Source: Bacteroidales bacterium UBA5281
GTDB taxonomy: Bacteria > Bacteroidota > Bacteroidia > Bacteroidales > Lentimicrobiaceae
Direction of reading: 5' to 3'
Assembly (NCBI GenBank): GCA_002410555.1
Contig: DHSR01000059.1
Location: 694 to 57,641 of the forward strand
Length of the DNA: 56,948 nucleotides
In this document: piece by piece, positions 43,441 to 51,671 of the stretch
Layout: each line of letters opens with the position of its first letter
Numbering within the stretch: the stretch's first letter is position 1
Notes under the pieces: generated by a model
Told to the model about the DNA's origin: nothing
Databases searched by the model: none
The model's input: only the letters and a program-made list of their open reading frames with translations
Translations under genes and position numbers: made by a program

Positions 43441-44433
43441 TCAGGAAAGCTTATCTTCCGCCAGTAGCCGTCGTTTGTTTTCGATTATGGAAATGGCTAA
43501 AACTGCAAAGACCAGTGAGGCAGCAACTGCATACATTACGATAAGCCAGCGCACCGGATAGGACTTTTTGTCGGCTACAACCGGGGGCGTAATAATGTTG
43601 GTGAAGGTAAAATGCTTATTGGCGTCATAAACAGCCTGATCATAGACTTCTTCAAACTGTCCATATATCCTGAGCACATCATTAAGTCTCTGGGTCAGTA
43701 TGGCCATACGTTGAGCTTTTTGTTCAAAATTTTCTTTCAGCCGGAGAACATCTTTCATATTAATGTTTGTAGAGTTTGATCCATCTACAGTACGCAAATA
43801 ACCCCGGGTGATTTCTCTGGCCTGACTTTCAAAATCAATCAATTCATATTCCTGACTGAGTACCGACAATTCTGCTTCTATACTATCGAGTTGGGCACGT
43901 TTTAATGCCAGTGTTTGTCCCATACTTCTGGCCACTTCATTATATTTTTCGCGATGAATGCTTCTGATTTTTTGATTTACAAAATGAATGATGGCCAAAA
44001 CCATATCCCGGGCAATTACCGGATCGGTATCCATCACAGTTATCTCAATTGATTCCCACTGCGTCTTATTGATCTTCACATTCTTATTGTAAAGATAGTT
44101 CATTGTAGAACTAAAATATTTATATGAAGGATCAATTTCATAATGTTTGGGAAGGTCAAATTTTTTCATCACGCTGTCGCGAATATCTTCTGACAACATC
44201 CATTGCAGCATTTGTTCCGATTCACTCTCATCGGAATAAGGCGCAATATTGGATGGATAAATCAGGGCATAAGATTTATACCTGGGTTTGATGAATACTG
44301 CGCCGGAGAAAATGGCTGCCAATAATGCAGCAATAACAGCTATAGCAAGTAAATGCCATTTCCATTTGAAGAAAATATTCATCATATGGATGTTGCTGAA
44401 GTAGTTTTCCATGTTGGGCTTAATGTTGTCCAT
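43441..44433 (-). CDS. Chain-length determinant (Wzz-type) protein, copy 2
   Basis: A 330-residue protein with two transmembrane helices (about residues 28-50 and 295-318) flanking a periplasmic helical domain, the classic polysaccharide co-polymerase layout. The DPVIARDMVLAIIHFVNQ and KKSYPVRWLIVMYAVAASLVFA segments are typical. No tyrosine kinase domain is fused. It is a paralogue of the gene upstream: both share EQML...S..IRD.V..K..L.KHY.I.PS.KY. It sits 17 bp downstream of that copy. Confidence 0.88.
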   Translation of the reverse strand: MDNIKPNMENYFSNIHMMNIFFKWKWHLLAIAVIAALLAAIFSGAVFIKPRYKSYALIYPSNIAPYSDESESEQMLQWMLSEDIRDSVMKKFDLPKHYEIDPSYKYFSSTMNYLYNKNVKINKTQWESIEITVMDTDPVIARDMVLAIIHFVNQKIRSIHREKYNEVARSMGQTLALKRAQLDSIEAELSVLSQEYELIDFESQAREITRGYLRTVDGSNSTNINMKDVLRLKENFEQKAQRMAILTQRLNDVLRIYGQFEEVYDQAVYDANKHFTFTNIITPPVVADKKSYPVRWLIVMYAVAASLVFAVLAISIIENKRRLLAEDKLS

Positions 44434-44450
44434 TATGCTGAATTTAAATC

Positions 44451-45509
44451 TTACTTTTTTACTAAAGAAGACGGCTTTTTTTTTAACAAATGCTGATTAC
44501 CGGTTTTTTCGATGATCATTATAACAATGGCACCCAACATAAGTGCAGTTAATGTTGAGACCAGTACAATAATCCATCTGACCGGGTATGACTTTCGCTC
44601 TGCCTTATATGCGGATTCCACTACAAACTTTTGCGGAAGGGTTTCTGTTGCATCTACCTGAGCTTCTTCATAACGGGCTTTTAAATAGCTAAGCTGTTTT
44701 TTTTCATGCTCAAGCATGTCGCGCAGTGAAACGTATGCTCCTCCGTATTTAGCCAGCAATTGCAATTGTTCTTCCAGGGCTTCAATACCTCTTCGGTTAC
44801 CTCTGGCAATTTCAATGGCCAGTTGCTGGTTAATCATTTCACTTTGTGACTCATAATCGTATACTCCCTTTTCACGAATACTCCGAAGTGAATCTTCCAT
44901 TTGAGCGATATCGTGCTGTAACTTAAGGTACTCATTTTTAACAATCTCAAATCCTCTGATTGCCCGCTCTCGCTGCATCTCATTTTTAATGGAATCATGC
45001 AGTTCTGAAATGGTGTTGGCAATATCTGCGGCCATTTGAGGGTCACGATCAAGTACGGTAATCTTTACTGCCATATAATCAGTCCGCCTGAAAGTAATAT
45101 TGCTCTCCCATTGCCTGAAGAGTTCGGTATTTTTATATTTGGATGATGGACTGATCTTATAATGCTTCATCAGGTTGTACTTTTCCACTACCCGATCCCG
45201 TATTTTACTGGAACTCAATATCTGAAGCATTTGTTCTGTTTGCTCATCTTCTCCAAATTCAAGGATATCGCTTTTTGCTGAGGGTTGTTCATTGAGCAGG
45301 GCGCGAGAAATTGAATTGCTTGAAACCGGAAATAAAACTACGGTTGAACGATACAGGGGGGTGATAAAGTAGGGTGTTGAGAAAATAATGGCAAGAATAG
45401 CAGCGACCAATCCAATAATAATCAAATGCTTTCGCCAGGCGTACAGAAATGTACCCAGATTAGTAGAATCAAAGTCTCTATGTCCCGTTGGTTTGTGCTC
45501 CGACATCAT
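44451..45509 (-). CDS. Chain-length determinant (Wzz-type) protein, copy 1
   Basis: A 352-residue co-polymerase with N- and C-terminal membrane helices (about 30-50 and 312-333) and a long coiled-coil periplasmic part (EIARGNRRGIEALEEQLQLLAK). It contains DPQMAADIANTISELHDSIK and the conserved Pro-rich entry to TM2, RKSYPVRWIIVLVST. It controls the length of polymer made by the Wzy protein. First of the three-gene set Wzz-Wzz-Wzy; the upstream 223 bp holds no gene. Confidence 0.9.
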   Translation of the reverse strand: MMSEHKPTGHRDFDSTNLGTFLYAWRKHLIIIGLVAAILAIIFSTPYFITPLYRSTVVLFPVSSNSISRALLNEQPSAKSDILEFGEDEQTEQMLQILSSSKIRDRVVEKYNLMKHYKISPSSKYKNTELFRQWESNITFRRTDYMAVKITVLDRDPQMAADIANTISELHDSIKNEMQRERAIRGFEIVKNEYLKLQHDIAQMEDSLRSIREKGVYDYESQSEMINQQLAIEIARGNRRGIEALEEQLQLLAKYGGAYVSLRDMLEHEKKQLSYLKARYEEAQVDATETLPQKFVVESAYKAERKSYPVRWIIVLVSTLTALMLGAIVIMIIEKTGNQHLLKKKPSSLVKK

Positions 45510-45732
45510 GAATAGGAGGTTCGTTTAAGGGTGCCAAAGATATGGAAAAATGTTTCACTAAACATGAGAAAATATGATAACTGTATTTATTGCATTATTA
45601 TAATCCCTGCCAGATAGCCACAGGACTTAAAATATCTCCTGCATCAATCTATAGCTGTCAGTTAAATCGTCTGATTACCAAAGCGCACTTTAAAACATGG
45701 AGTTTTGGAAGGCTGTGACAACTTTTTTTTCT

Positions 45733-47190
45733 TTAGGTACTCTTAAACCTTCCTGTAAACAACCGTATAAAGCCACGTACATCCAATAACCCCAGCATCG
45801 TAGCCAATGTAAGAGAAAAAGCTATGGTCATCAGGAATAATTTTACCCAGTGCAGGGATATAGTGCTCATAATAACTGCTATAACCACTACCCCGGTACT
45901 AAATAAAAACAATCGCAAAACATATATCAGGTTAAACCGGAATCTAAAAAACAGGGAAGCCAGCATAATTTGAAGTATAGCCATTACAGACTGCGTAACC
46001 AGGCTTGCCCAAGCTGAACCTAAGGCACCCAATTGGGGAATAAGCCAGAAATTTAAGCCAATATTAAGCACCATACCACCGGCTGCAACCACATTTAATT
46101 GTTTTAAGTTACCATTGGCAGTAAGTAATGTGCCGAAGACATAATTTGTAGAAATGGCAATAAAACAAAAAATCAACACACCAAATACTGCAGCCGATTC
46201 CTCAATAAGATGCCAATACATAAGCTGCATTATCTGAACACGAAATGACCAGGAGGAAACAGCAAACGTGACCGAAACCACAAAAAGCAATGAGAATGAT
46301 AATTTTACGAGATGGGCCACCTGTTTGTTCTCTTTAATCAAACGGGCAAAGATGGGTAATAATAAAACCGAAAAAAGATAAGCAAAATTATTTGAGGCGT
46401 CAAGCAGGCGATAAGCATGGGCATATATTCCCGACTGCTCTTTACCTGCTGTATCACCAAGTAATTTTACGAGCATTACTGAGTCAAAACGATTATAAAA
46501 TGCCATCAACAAGACAAGTAATGCGAAAGGAAGGCTTTGTTTTATAATCATCAGAAAAAAGGGGAAATTCCAGTTGAGTTTTCTGAAAGAAGCTTTTTTT
46601 ATGACTATGGCCAATGCAATAAGTGCGGTTAAAATGTAAGAGACTGTTTGTGCATAAACAAACCATTCAATTCTGAATTGCTGATGGGTAATATTGCCCC
46701 AGAGCAACACACTGCAAATCAATATCATTAGCACCCTATCGAGCACACTGATAATACTATCTGTTTTAAAGAAAAAGAGAGCCGAGATATTCGATCTCAG
46801 ATAAAGAATGAAGGAGGCAAAAAACTGGTTCAGTCCCAGCAAACCAAGCAGCCAAAGCTCATGTCCCCTATATCCCAGAATGAGGCCAAATCCAAATATG
46901 ACCACAAAATAAACTATTGCCAGTATAAGTTTAAGGATAATTATACTTGAAAAGTGCTTGTTTAACAGTTGGGTATTCTGAGCAATATTCTTATTATTGA
47001 AGTTGGTTATACCAAAATCAAGCAGTATATTAAAAATAAAGGTGAAATTAAAAACTGCAAAGTAAAATCCAAAATCTTCAGCACCTACTACATTTTGCAC
47101 CGTTCGGTCGATACCAAAAATATAAATGGGTTTAATTAACAGATTAAGCAACAGCAGGAAACCAAGATTGGTAAGAAATTTACGTTGCAT
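45733..47190 (-). CDS. Polysaccharide flippase (Wzx/MATE-like)
   Basis: A 485-residue polytopic membrane protein with about fourteen helices. The start MQRKFLTNLGFLLLLNLL is preferred because family members begin at this point; a longer frame from an ATG at 47247 would add 19 polar residues. The N-terminus (LLIKPIYIFGIDRTVQNVVGAEDFGFYFAVFNFTFIF) and mid-protein LGALGSAWASLVTQSVMAILQ are typical of oligosaccharide flippases. It moves lipid-linked repeat units to the periplasm. It is transcribed from the palindromic promoter at 47260, divergent from the glycosyltransferase. Confidence 0.88.
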   Translation of the reverse strand: MQRKFLTNLGFLLLLNLLIKPIYIFGIDRTVQNVVGAEDFGFYFAVFNFTFIFNILLDFGITNFNNKNIAQNTQLLNKHFSSIIILKLILAIVYFVVIFGFGLILGYRGHELWLLGLLGLNQFFASFILYLRSNISALFFFKTDSIISVLDRVLMILICSVLLWGNITHQQFRIEWFVYAQTVSYILTALIALAIVIKKASFRKLNWNFPFFLMIIKQSLPFALLVLLMAFYNRFDSVMLVKLLGDTAGKEQSGIYAHAYRLLDASNNFAYLFSVLLLPIFARLIKENKQVAHLVKLSFSLLFVVSVTFAVSSWSFRVQIMQLMYWHLIEESAAVFGVLIFCFIAISTNYVFGTLLTANGNLKQLNVVAAGGMVLNIGLNFWLIPQLGALGSAWASLVTQSVMAILQIMLASLFFRFRFNLIYVLRLFLFSTGVVVIAVIMSTISLHWVKLFLMTIAFSLTLATMLGLLDVRGFIRLFTGRFKST

Positions 47191-47259
47191 ACCTGTATTT
47201 GAATAAGGGCGGAATTCCAGGCATTCACCAATTTTGGTTGCCTGCATGCCGAAAAACTT

Positions 47260-47277
47260 TAAATTTGCGCAAATTTA
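47260..47277. promoter_or_regulatory. Perfect 18-bp palindrome forming a bidirectional promoter
   Basis: TAAATTTGCGCAAATTTA at 47260-47277 is a perfect palindrome in which each strand reads TAAATTTG, an exact TAnnTTTG -7 box. It lies between the divergent flippase and glycosyltransferase genes. On the plus strand a TTG at 47238-47240 (19-base spacing) or TTTG at 47233-47236 (23 bases) could be the -33 box; on the minus strand no good -33 is seen. Both start sites would lie just outside the palindrome, so a repressor binding this symmetric site would block both directions. Confidence 0.7.
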
Positions 47278-47336
47278 CATTATTCTTAACATAAACTGAA
47301 GGCAGCAAGTAATTCAGTTGAAAAAAAAACAATGCA

Positions 47337-48467
47337 TTGAACATTGCAGTCAATACACGCCTGTTGCTTCATGGACGGCTGGAGGGAATTGGATGGTTTA
47401 CCTTTGAGAACCTCAAGCGTGTAACCCTGTCCCATCCTGAACATCAATTTTATTTCATTTTTGACCGCCCTTATCATGCTGAATTTATTTTTAGTACTAA
47501 TGTACATCCCATAGTAATTGCTCCTCAGGCACGACACCCACTGCTTTATTACGTATGGTTTGAATTTTCGATAAGACGGGTATTAAAAAAGATAAAGGCC
47601 GATTTATTTCTTTCGCCCGATGGATATATGTCTTTAGGTAGCAAAGTACCCGGAATTGCCGTATTTCATGATTTGAATTTTGAACATTACCCTGAGGATC
47701 TGCCTTCTGCAGAGCGGTGGTATTATCGTCATTTCTTTCCTAAGTATGCCCATAAAGCCATGCGCATTGCTACGGTCTCTGAATTTTCCAAACAGGACAT
47801 TGTAACACAATATGGTGTAGACCCAAAAAAAATTGATGTGGTTTATAATGGTGCCAATGAGCAATATGCCCCTTTGGATGAGGCGCAAAAAGCAGCTGCC
47901 CTTCAGAAATTTACCAGCGGAAAGCCTTATTTCTTTTTTGTTGGCGCACTGCATCCCCGTAAAAATCTGATTAATTTGTTCAGAGCCTTTGAGCTGTTTA
48001 AAATGCAGGATAAAAATGGCACCATGCTCCTGATAGCTGGTGCACGGAAATGGTGGACAGGTGAAATCGCTGAGGTATATGAGCGCCTTAACTGCAAAGA
48101 ATATATCAAATTTGCCGGGCGTCTCAGCACAGCGGATATGAAACTGGCTATGGGTGCCGCCATGGCCCTCACCTATGTATCCTATTTTGAAGGATTTGGC
48201 ATACCCATAATTGAAGCCTTCCGTTGTGGAACACCCGTAATTACCTCCAATGTTACCTCTATGCCTGAAATTGCCGGCGATGCCGCCCTGCTGGTAGATC
48301 CATTTGATCCAGAAAACATTGAAAAAGCCATGCAGACGGTGAGCAATTTTCCTGTAAAAACTGATGCGCTGATCAAATCAGGCTTTCAGCGCGCTGAAAT
48401 ATTTACCTGGGACAAATCCGCAGAACGGCTGTGGAATACCCTGCAAAAGGTAATTGATGATTTGTAG
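47337..48467 (+). CDS. Glycosyltransferase family 4/1 protein (TTG start)
   Basis: A 376-residue GT-B glycosyltransferase. The start is TTG at 47337-47339: the protein opens MNIAVNTRLLLHGRLEGIG, the canonical family N-terminus, and an in-frame stop lies 18 bases upstream. A two-codon frame ATG-CAT-TGA (47332-47340) overlaps this start. The donor-binding motif is YFEGFGIPIIEAFRCGTPVITSNVTSMPEIAG (E-x7-E). FFVGALHPRKNLINLFRAFE is the usual phosphate-contact strand. It transfers a sugar to a lipid-linked or surface glycan. Divergent from the Wzx gene; the next 168 bp after its stop contain only the palindromic CCTGC/GCAGG sequence at 48521-48542. Confidence 0.92.
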   Translation: MNIAVNTRLLLHGRLEGIGWFTFENLKRVTLSHPEHQFYFIFDRPYHAEFIFSTNVHPIVIAPQARHPLLYYVWFEFSIRRVLKKIKADLFLSPDGYMSLGSKVPGIAVFHDLNFEHYPEDLPSAERWYYRHFFPKYAHKAMRIATVSEFSKQDIVTQYGVDPKKIDVVYNGANEQYAPLDEAQKAAALQKFTSGKPYFFFVGALHPRKNLINLFRAFELFKMQDKNGTMLLIAGARKWWTGEIAEVYERLNCKEYIKFAGRLSTADMKLAMGAAMALTYVSYFEGFGIPIIEAFRCGTPVITSNVTSMPEIAGDAALLVDPFDPENIEKAMQTVSNFPVKTDALIKSGFQRAEIFTWDKSAERLWNTLQKVIDDL

Positions 48468-49045
48468 AAACATATATGAACTTAGTATAAAAACTCCTTT
48501 TTTCCCACTAAGGTACAATGACCTGCCCGTGTGCGCAGGCAGGCACAAAGCCTCACCAAATTTTAATCACTGATATACAGAGCCCTGTGCAACCTGGCAA
48601 GTTCGTGTCTAAATGGCATTTCTTTATTATTCACGGCCTGCTGAAAAACTAATATACCATTGGATACCAGTTTGGGTATAATAATATTTTTTATGTTAAA
48701 TACATGGCTTTTCCCGGCATACGTCCACATCCCATGCATATATATTACGGTGCTTTGCACCTTATTATCGTTCTGACTTATTCTTTTTATAAATATTACG
48801 GTCCTCTGAACCTAAAAAAGAGCCACTGAATGACGAAATATTTATAGAAAATGTTTGTTTAGTGATTTGGGCGGGTACAGAGCACCGAAATATAAAAAGC
48901 TTGTGAGTTTTTCAGCAGGCCCTATTTATACCTTTTTGACTGGACTCATATATAATTTCATTACAGACCAAAACATAAAATAGTCCGCACCTGATATGAA
49001 AGATACGGACTATAATTTCTCGGAATTCTATTGCTGGGTTACTAC
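48468..49045. other. 578-bp non-coding region with a MITE-like element
   Basis: No credible gene. It contains a short palindromic CCTGC...GCAGG sequence near 48521-48542, the MITE-like element at 48635-48921, and AT-rich sequence. The open frames found here on the minus strand cross the inverted repeats and do not look like protein-coding sequence. Confidence 0.5.
48635..48921. mobile_element. 287-bp MITE-like element with perfect 16-bp terminal inverted repeats
   Basis: GGCCTGCTGAAAAACT at 48635-48650 is repeated in perfect inverse orientation as AGTTTTTCAGCAGGCC at 48906-48921. Ends of this type resemble terminal repeats of some DDE insertion sequences (IS1182-like), but the interior of about 255 bp has no transposase. 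It holds three degenerate copies of a CGGTGCTCTGCACC-type palindrome (plus strand near 48750-48762 and 48807-48819, minus strand near 48874-48887), each just after an ATATT/ATTT run. I could not see a clear target duplication. Either a deletion derivative or a non-autonomous element. Confidence 0.6.
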
Positions 49046-49189
49046 TCAGCCACGAAGTAATGAAATGATTATTGAAATAAGCGCAAACACCAGTAGAATG
49101 TGAATTAATGAACTGGCAGCGAAAACGAAAAACCCCAATATCCATCCAATTATGAGCACCACAGCAATAACATACAACAGCGATCTCAT
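49046..49189 (-). CDS. Small two-helix membrane protein, Lmo0937 family
   Basis: A 47-residue protein missed by length cut-offs: MRSLLYVIAVVLIIGWILGF then FVFAASSLIHILLVFALISIIISLLRG. Two short hydrophobic helices separated by a small-residue turn match the Lmo0937 family of tiny membrane proteins that are often stress-induced. The start ATG lies 3 bp after the CsbD stop, so the two are co-translated. A longer frame on the same strand (48912-49145) overlaps in another phase but is polar and Cys-rich, hence a shadow. Confidence 0.78.
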   Translation of the reverse strand: MRSLLYVIAVVLIIGWILGFFVFAASSLIHILLVFALISIIISLLRG

Positions 49190-49192
49190 GGT

Positions 49193-49378
49193 TTACAGGG
49201 CGTTAATTTCGTCAATAAGCTCCTGACGGGCTTTTCCGGTTTTATTTTGAAGCCGGCCCAATAACTCATCTTCTTTTCCTTCTGTGTAAGTGAGATCGTC
49301 ATCAGTAAGATCGCCATATTTTTGCTTCATTTTTCCTTTAAGAACATTCCAGTTCCCTTTAATTTGCAGTTTGTCCAT
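49193..49378 (-). CDS. CsbD family stress protein
   Basis: A 61-residue hydrophilic protein, MDKLQIKGNWNVLKGKMKQ followed by KYGDLTDDDLTYTEGKEDELLGRLQNKTGKA. The W-N-x-x-K-G-x-x-K-x-x-x-G-x-L-T-D-D-D pattern is the CsbD signature; in Bacillus csbD belongs to the general stress regulon and the molecular role is unknown. It is the first gene of a pair with the Lmo0937-like protein. Confidence 0.92.
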   Translation of the reverse strand: MDKLQIKGNWNVLKGKMKQKYGDLTDDDLTYTEGKEDELLGRLQNKTGKARQELIDEINAL

Positions 49379-49581
49379 GATTCAAATTTTTAGTGGTTAA
49401 TATTTCTTTTATTGCGAAGTATGTAATCAGTTGACTTCTGCTGCACATAATCAAAGAATTATGCCAATTCCGGATATTAGCATTAAACAGTTGAAAGAGT
49501 GATGATTATATTATTTTCAGGTAATTTCAGAGTTGTGGAATATCAGAAAAAGTGGGAATTCAAATACCCATATTTTGTTTC

Positions 49582-51129
49582 TTACAGCATGGTTGACTTT
49601 ATTCCGCTCAAAATACTCTTCCACCAAAAGTTGAAGATGGATTTCTTTTTATCCCGTTCGAAATGAATTTCACCTTTTTTAAAATCGTCATTTGCCGCTA
49701 TGTTATTGGTAGGTACAACCAATCTGTTTACAATGGCGCTTAATATTTTCTTTTCTGATTGATCGCTCTTATTTATAAGTTTTACCTTTAAATCAGTATA
49801 TTGGAACGCCAGTTCACCATCCGAAACATCATTGTTATAGATAAAATTAAAGTCTAATCTTTCAAGGTTTCCGGTTACGACCTCAGCACCGGCACTTTGT
49901 TGTAATATATTATTTAAGGATTTTAAAGGCATTTCATGTAGTGCACCAATAACTTTATATTTCTTTTTGAATGCCGGATTAGGCAAATCGAATGAGGCGT
50001 TTAAATACGCTTTATCCATGAACATAGCCGAAGCCGTAAGCCGGGTAGGTGCTTTTAAATATCTGGCTTTATTACCAATATTTACTAAAGTAGCCTTCAG
50101 GTTGTTAAAGGTCACCAAACCTTCGGCAGACGAGCCTTCAACCCGCTCGGCATACTCCACATAACCAGACTGAATAACCAGTGAATCTATTCCAAGACCA
50201 ACCGGTATCGATCGCATTAAAGCATCAGGGAGTTTGGTGTCAGGTTTATCAGGAAAAGTTCGTCTTCGGTCTTTAAATGCGCGTGCTTCAAATCTTTCAA
50301 TCCGAACTGCACCGGCAATCAAAGCAGTATCCGAAAGTGCCTTAGGGAAGTTAACTGGATAAATATTAATGCCGTCCCACGATAGATCAAGCCAGTCGCG
50401 CTGTAATCCGGTAACATTCCCGATTTCGTAACGCTCGTAATTTGTTCCCAGTTTAACCAGCTGCATGCTGATAACCGAATCTTCGGTATTCAACTCTAAG
50501 TTAAAAAAATCCAGGTAATAAAGACTATCAGAAACTGCAAGGCGTGCATAAGGTACTGTTAATATTAAAGAATGGTAAGTCACCGGAAAAGCAGTATCAT
50601 TGCTACCCTGATCCCATGCAAGTTTCGTTCCCGAGAAGCGGGCTTCCACATAAAGTAATGTATCACTTACTGTTGAATTTGAATCTAACCATACAAAGCT
50701 GTCCACATCTACAGATAAATTCTGTGTAAAAATTTTAAAATCCTTTTTGGATTTCGATGTGCCCTTCTTTTGGAGTTTTGTGTGGGCAGATGGTTGAAAA
50801 AAAACATCAATCCCTTCTATGGAAATATTGCTTGTTGATATTTCATCATTAAAAAATATTTTAAACGGATTCAATCCTCCCACCCTGAATTTTTTGATAC
50901 GCAATTTTGAATCTGAAGAATCCGCGTTTAGTAAAATATTATTTAAGGTGATACTTAATTTGAATAGATTTACATTTACTTCAACTGAGTCCGTCTTATA
51001 ACCATAAATCTCCTGGCTTAATAACCTGGATTCAATATAATTATTCAAAAACAGCCCCCCTGCCCACAACAATACTATGAGAAGAGCCAGACTGATAAAC
51101 ACACCTTTTAACAGTCTGTTCTTTTTCAT
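49582..51129 (-). CDS. AsmA-like/DUF748-type periplasmic protein
   Basis: A 515-residue protein with an N-terminal signal anchor (MKKNRLLKGVFISLALLIVLL then WAGGLFLNNYIE). The rest alternates short beta strands without cysteines or catalytic motifs, in the style of AsmA, YhdP and DUF748 proteins, which form long bridge-like beta-grooves linking the inner and outer membranes. Repeated elements such as VEVNVNLFKLSITLNNILLNAD and KKFRVGGLNPFKIFFNDEISTSNISIEGIDVFF, and LPLKSLN-like EMPLKSLNNILQQ late in the protein, support this. A role in lipid transport or envelope stability is inferred. A terminator lies between it and the small membrane gene upstream. Confidence 0.72.
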   Translation of the reverse strand: MKKNRLLKGVFISLALLIVLLWAGGLFLNNYIESRLLSQEIYGYKTDSVEVNVNLFKLSITLNNILLNADSSDSKLRIKKFRVGGLNPFKIFFNDEISTSNISIEGIDVFFQPSAHTKLQKKGTSKSKKDFKIFTQNLSVDVDSFVWLDSNSTVSDTLLYVEARFSGTKLAWDQGSNDTAFPVTYHSLILTVPYARLAVSDSLYYLDFFNLELNTEDSVISMQLVKLGTNYERYEIGNVTGLQRDWLDLSWDGINIYPVNFPKALSDTALIAGAVRIERFEARAFKDRRRTFPDKPDTKLPDALMRSIPVGLGIDSLVIQSGYVEYAERVEGSSAEGLVTFNNLKATLVNIGNKARYLKAPTRLTASAMFMDKAYLNASFDLPNPAFKKKYKVIGALHEMPLKSLNNILQQSAGAEVVTGNLERLDFNFIYNNDVSDGELAFQYTDLKVKLINKSDQSEKKILSAIVNRLVVPTNNIAANDDFKKGEIHFERDKKKSIFNFWWKSILSGIKSTML

Positions 51130-51155
51130 ATGTGGCAGATTAGAAATTGTTTATA

Positions 51156-51179
51156 ATAAAAAAGCCTTTTCAGCTTTTT
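51156..51179 (-). terminator. Rho-independent terminator after the 68-aa membrane gene
   Basis: On the minus strand AAAAAGC (51179-51173), a seven-base loop, then GCTTTTTT (51165-51158) and ATTAT. The 5' arm overlaps the last sense codons and stop codon. It separates the 68-aa gene from the AsmA-like gene. Confidence 0.72.
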
Positions 51180-51376
51180 GACTTTCCGGCAAACCCAATA
51201 ACAGCTCCAATCAATACAAACAGCGCACTTATGATAATGGGTGTCCAATTGGCTTTGCTAAGGGTAATGTCCAGCCCAAACAGGCTGATGCTCTCTGAAT
51301 CATTGATGGCCTGAATTCCAAAAACGATCATTCCCACTACTCCAATAATAAATAAGATGATTCCAACAATTTTCAT
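51170..51376 (-). CDS. Small two-TM membrane protein
   Basis: A 68-residue protein with two hydrophobic helices: MKIVGIILFIIGVVGMIVFG and WTPIIISALFVLIGAVIGFAG, joined by a polar loop (IQAINDSESISLFGLDITLSKAN). Glycine-rich helices and the basic tail GKSKS fit a small inner-membrane protein. I do not recognise a named family. It has its own terminator and a candidate sigma-54-like box upstream at 51428-51443, so it seems to be an independent unit. Confidence 0.75.
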   Translation of the reverse strand: MKIVGIILFIIGVVGMIVFGIQAINDSESISLFGLDITLSKANWTPIIISALFVLIGAVIGFAGKSKS

Positions 51377-51427
51377 GATAATTATTTTTTAGTGAACGTT
51401 TTTTACAAACTTTTGAAAATCCCATAC

Positions 51428-51443
51428 CGTAAAAACTTTGCCA
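51428..51443 (-). promoter_or_regulatory. Sigma-54-like box upstream of the 68-aa membrane gene
   Basis: The minus strand reads TGGCAA, five bases, then TTACG. The sigma-54 consensus is TGGCAC-N5-TTGCA; the -24 GG is kept, spacing is right, and the -12 element differs at the G. It would start transcription about 40 bases before the ATG. Found by eye in AT-rich DNA, so weak. Confidence 0.3.
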
Positions 51444-51598
51444 GAAAACGCATTTCATTGACTATCTTAAGATTAGATTGAATTTTAATATTTGATTTTA
51501 TCCCATAAGTGTATACAATCAACCTACAGTCTGAGGCATTCCTTCCCCGCAACAAAAATAATTTTTATTCAGCATGACAAAATCATATGATTGTTGTT

Positions 51599-51606
51599 TA
51601 TCTTTG
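51599..51606 (+). promoter_or_regulatory. -7 box upstream of the hybrid kinase gene
   Basis: TATCTTTG is an exact TAnnTTTG match 65 bases before the ATG at 51672. I see no good -33 box. Confidence 0.45.
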
Positions 51607-51671
51607 TTAACGATTAAATTACTTTTTACGTTTAAATAATTATCATACTGCCACCATTAATAGTATAATTT

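Noticed and set aside
48563..48760. 65-residue minus-strand ORF
   Set aside because: It crosses the left terminal inverted repeat, lacks a convincing start signal and shows no protein-like pattern.
48912..49145. 77-residue minus-strand ORF
   Set aside because: Polar and Cys/His/Tyr-scattered, overlaps the well-formed Lmo0937-like gene in another phase and runs into the terminal repeat of the MITE-like element.
49451..49467. Sigma-54 promoter for csbD as a stand-alone feature
   Set aside because: The -24 half (TGGCAT) is good but the -12 half reads TTTGA, with both key bases changed; kept only as part of a weak regional observation.
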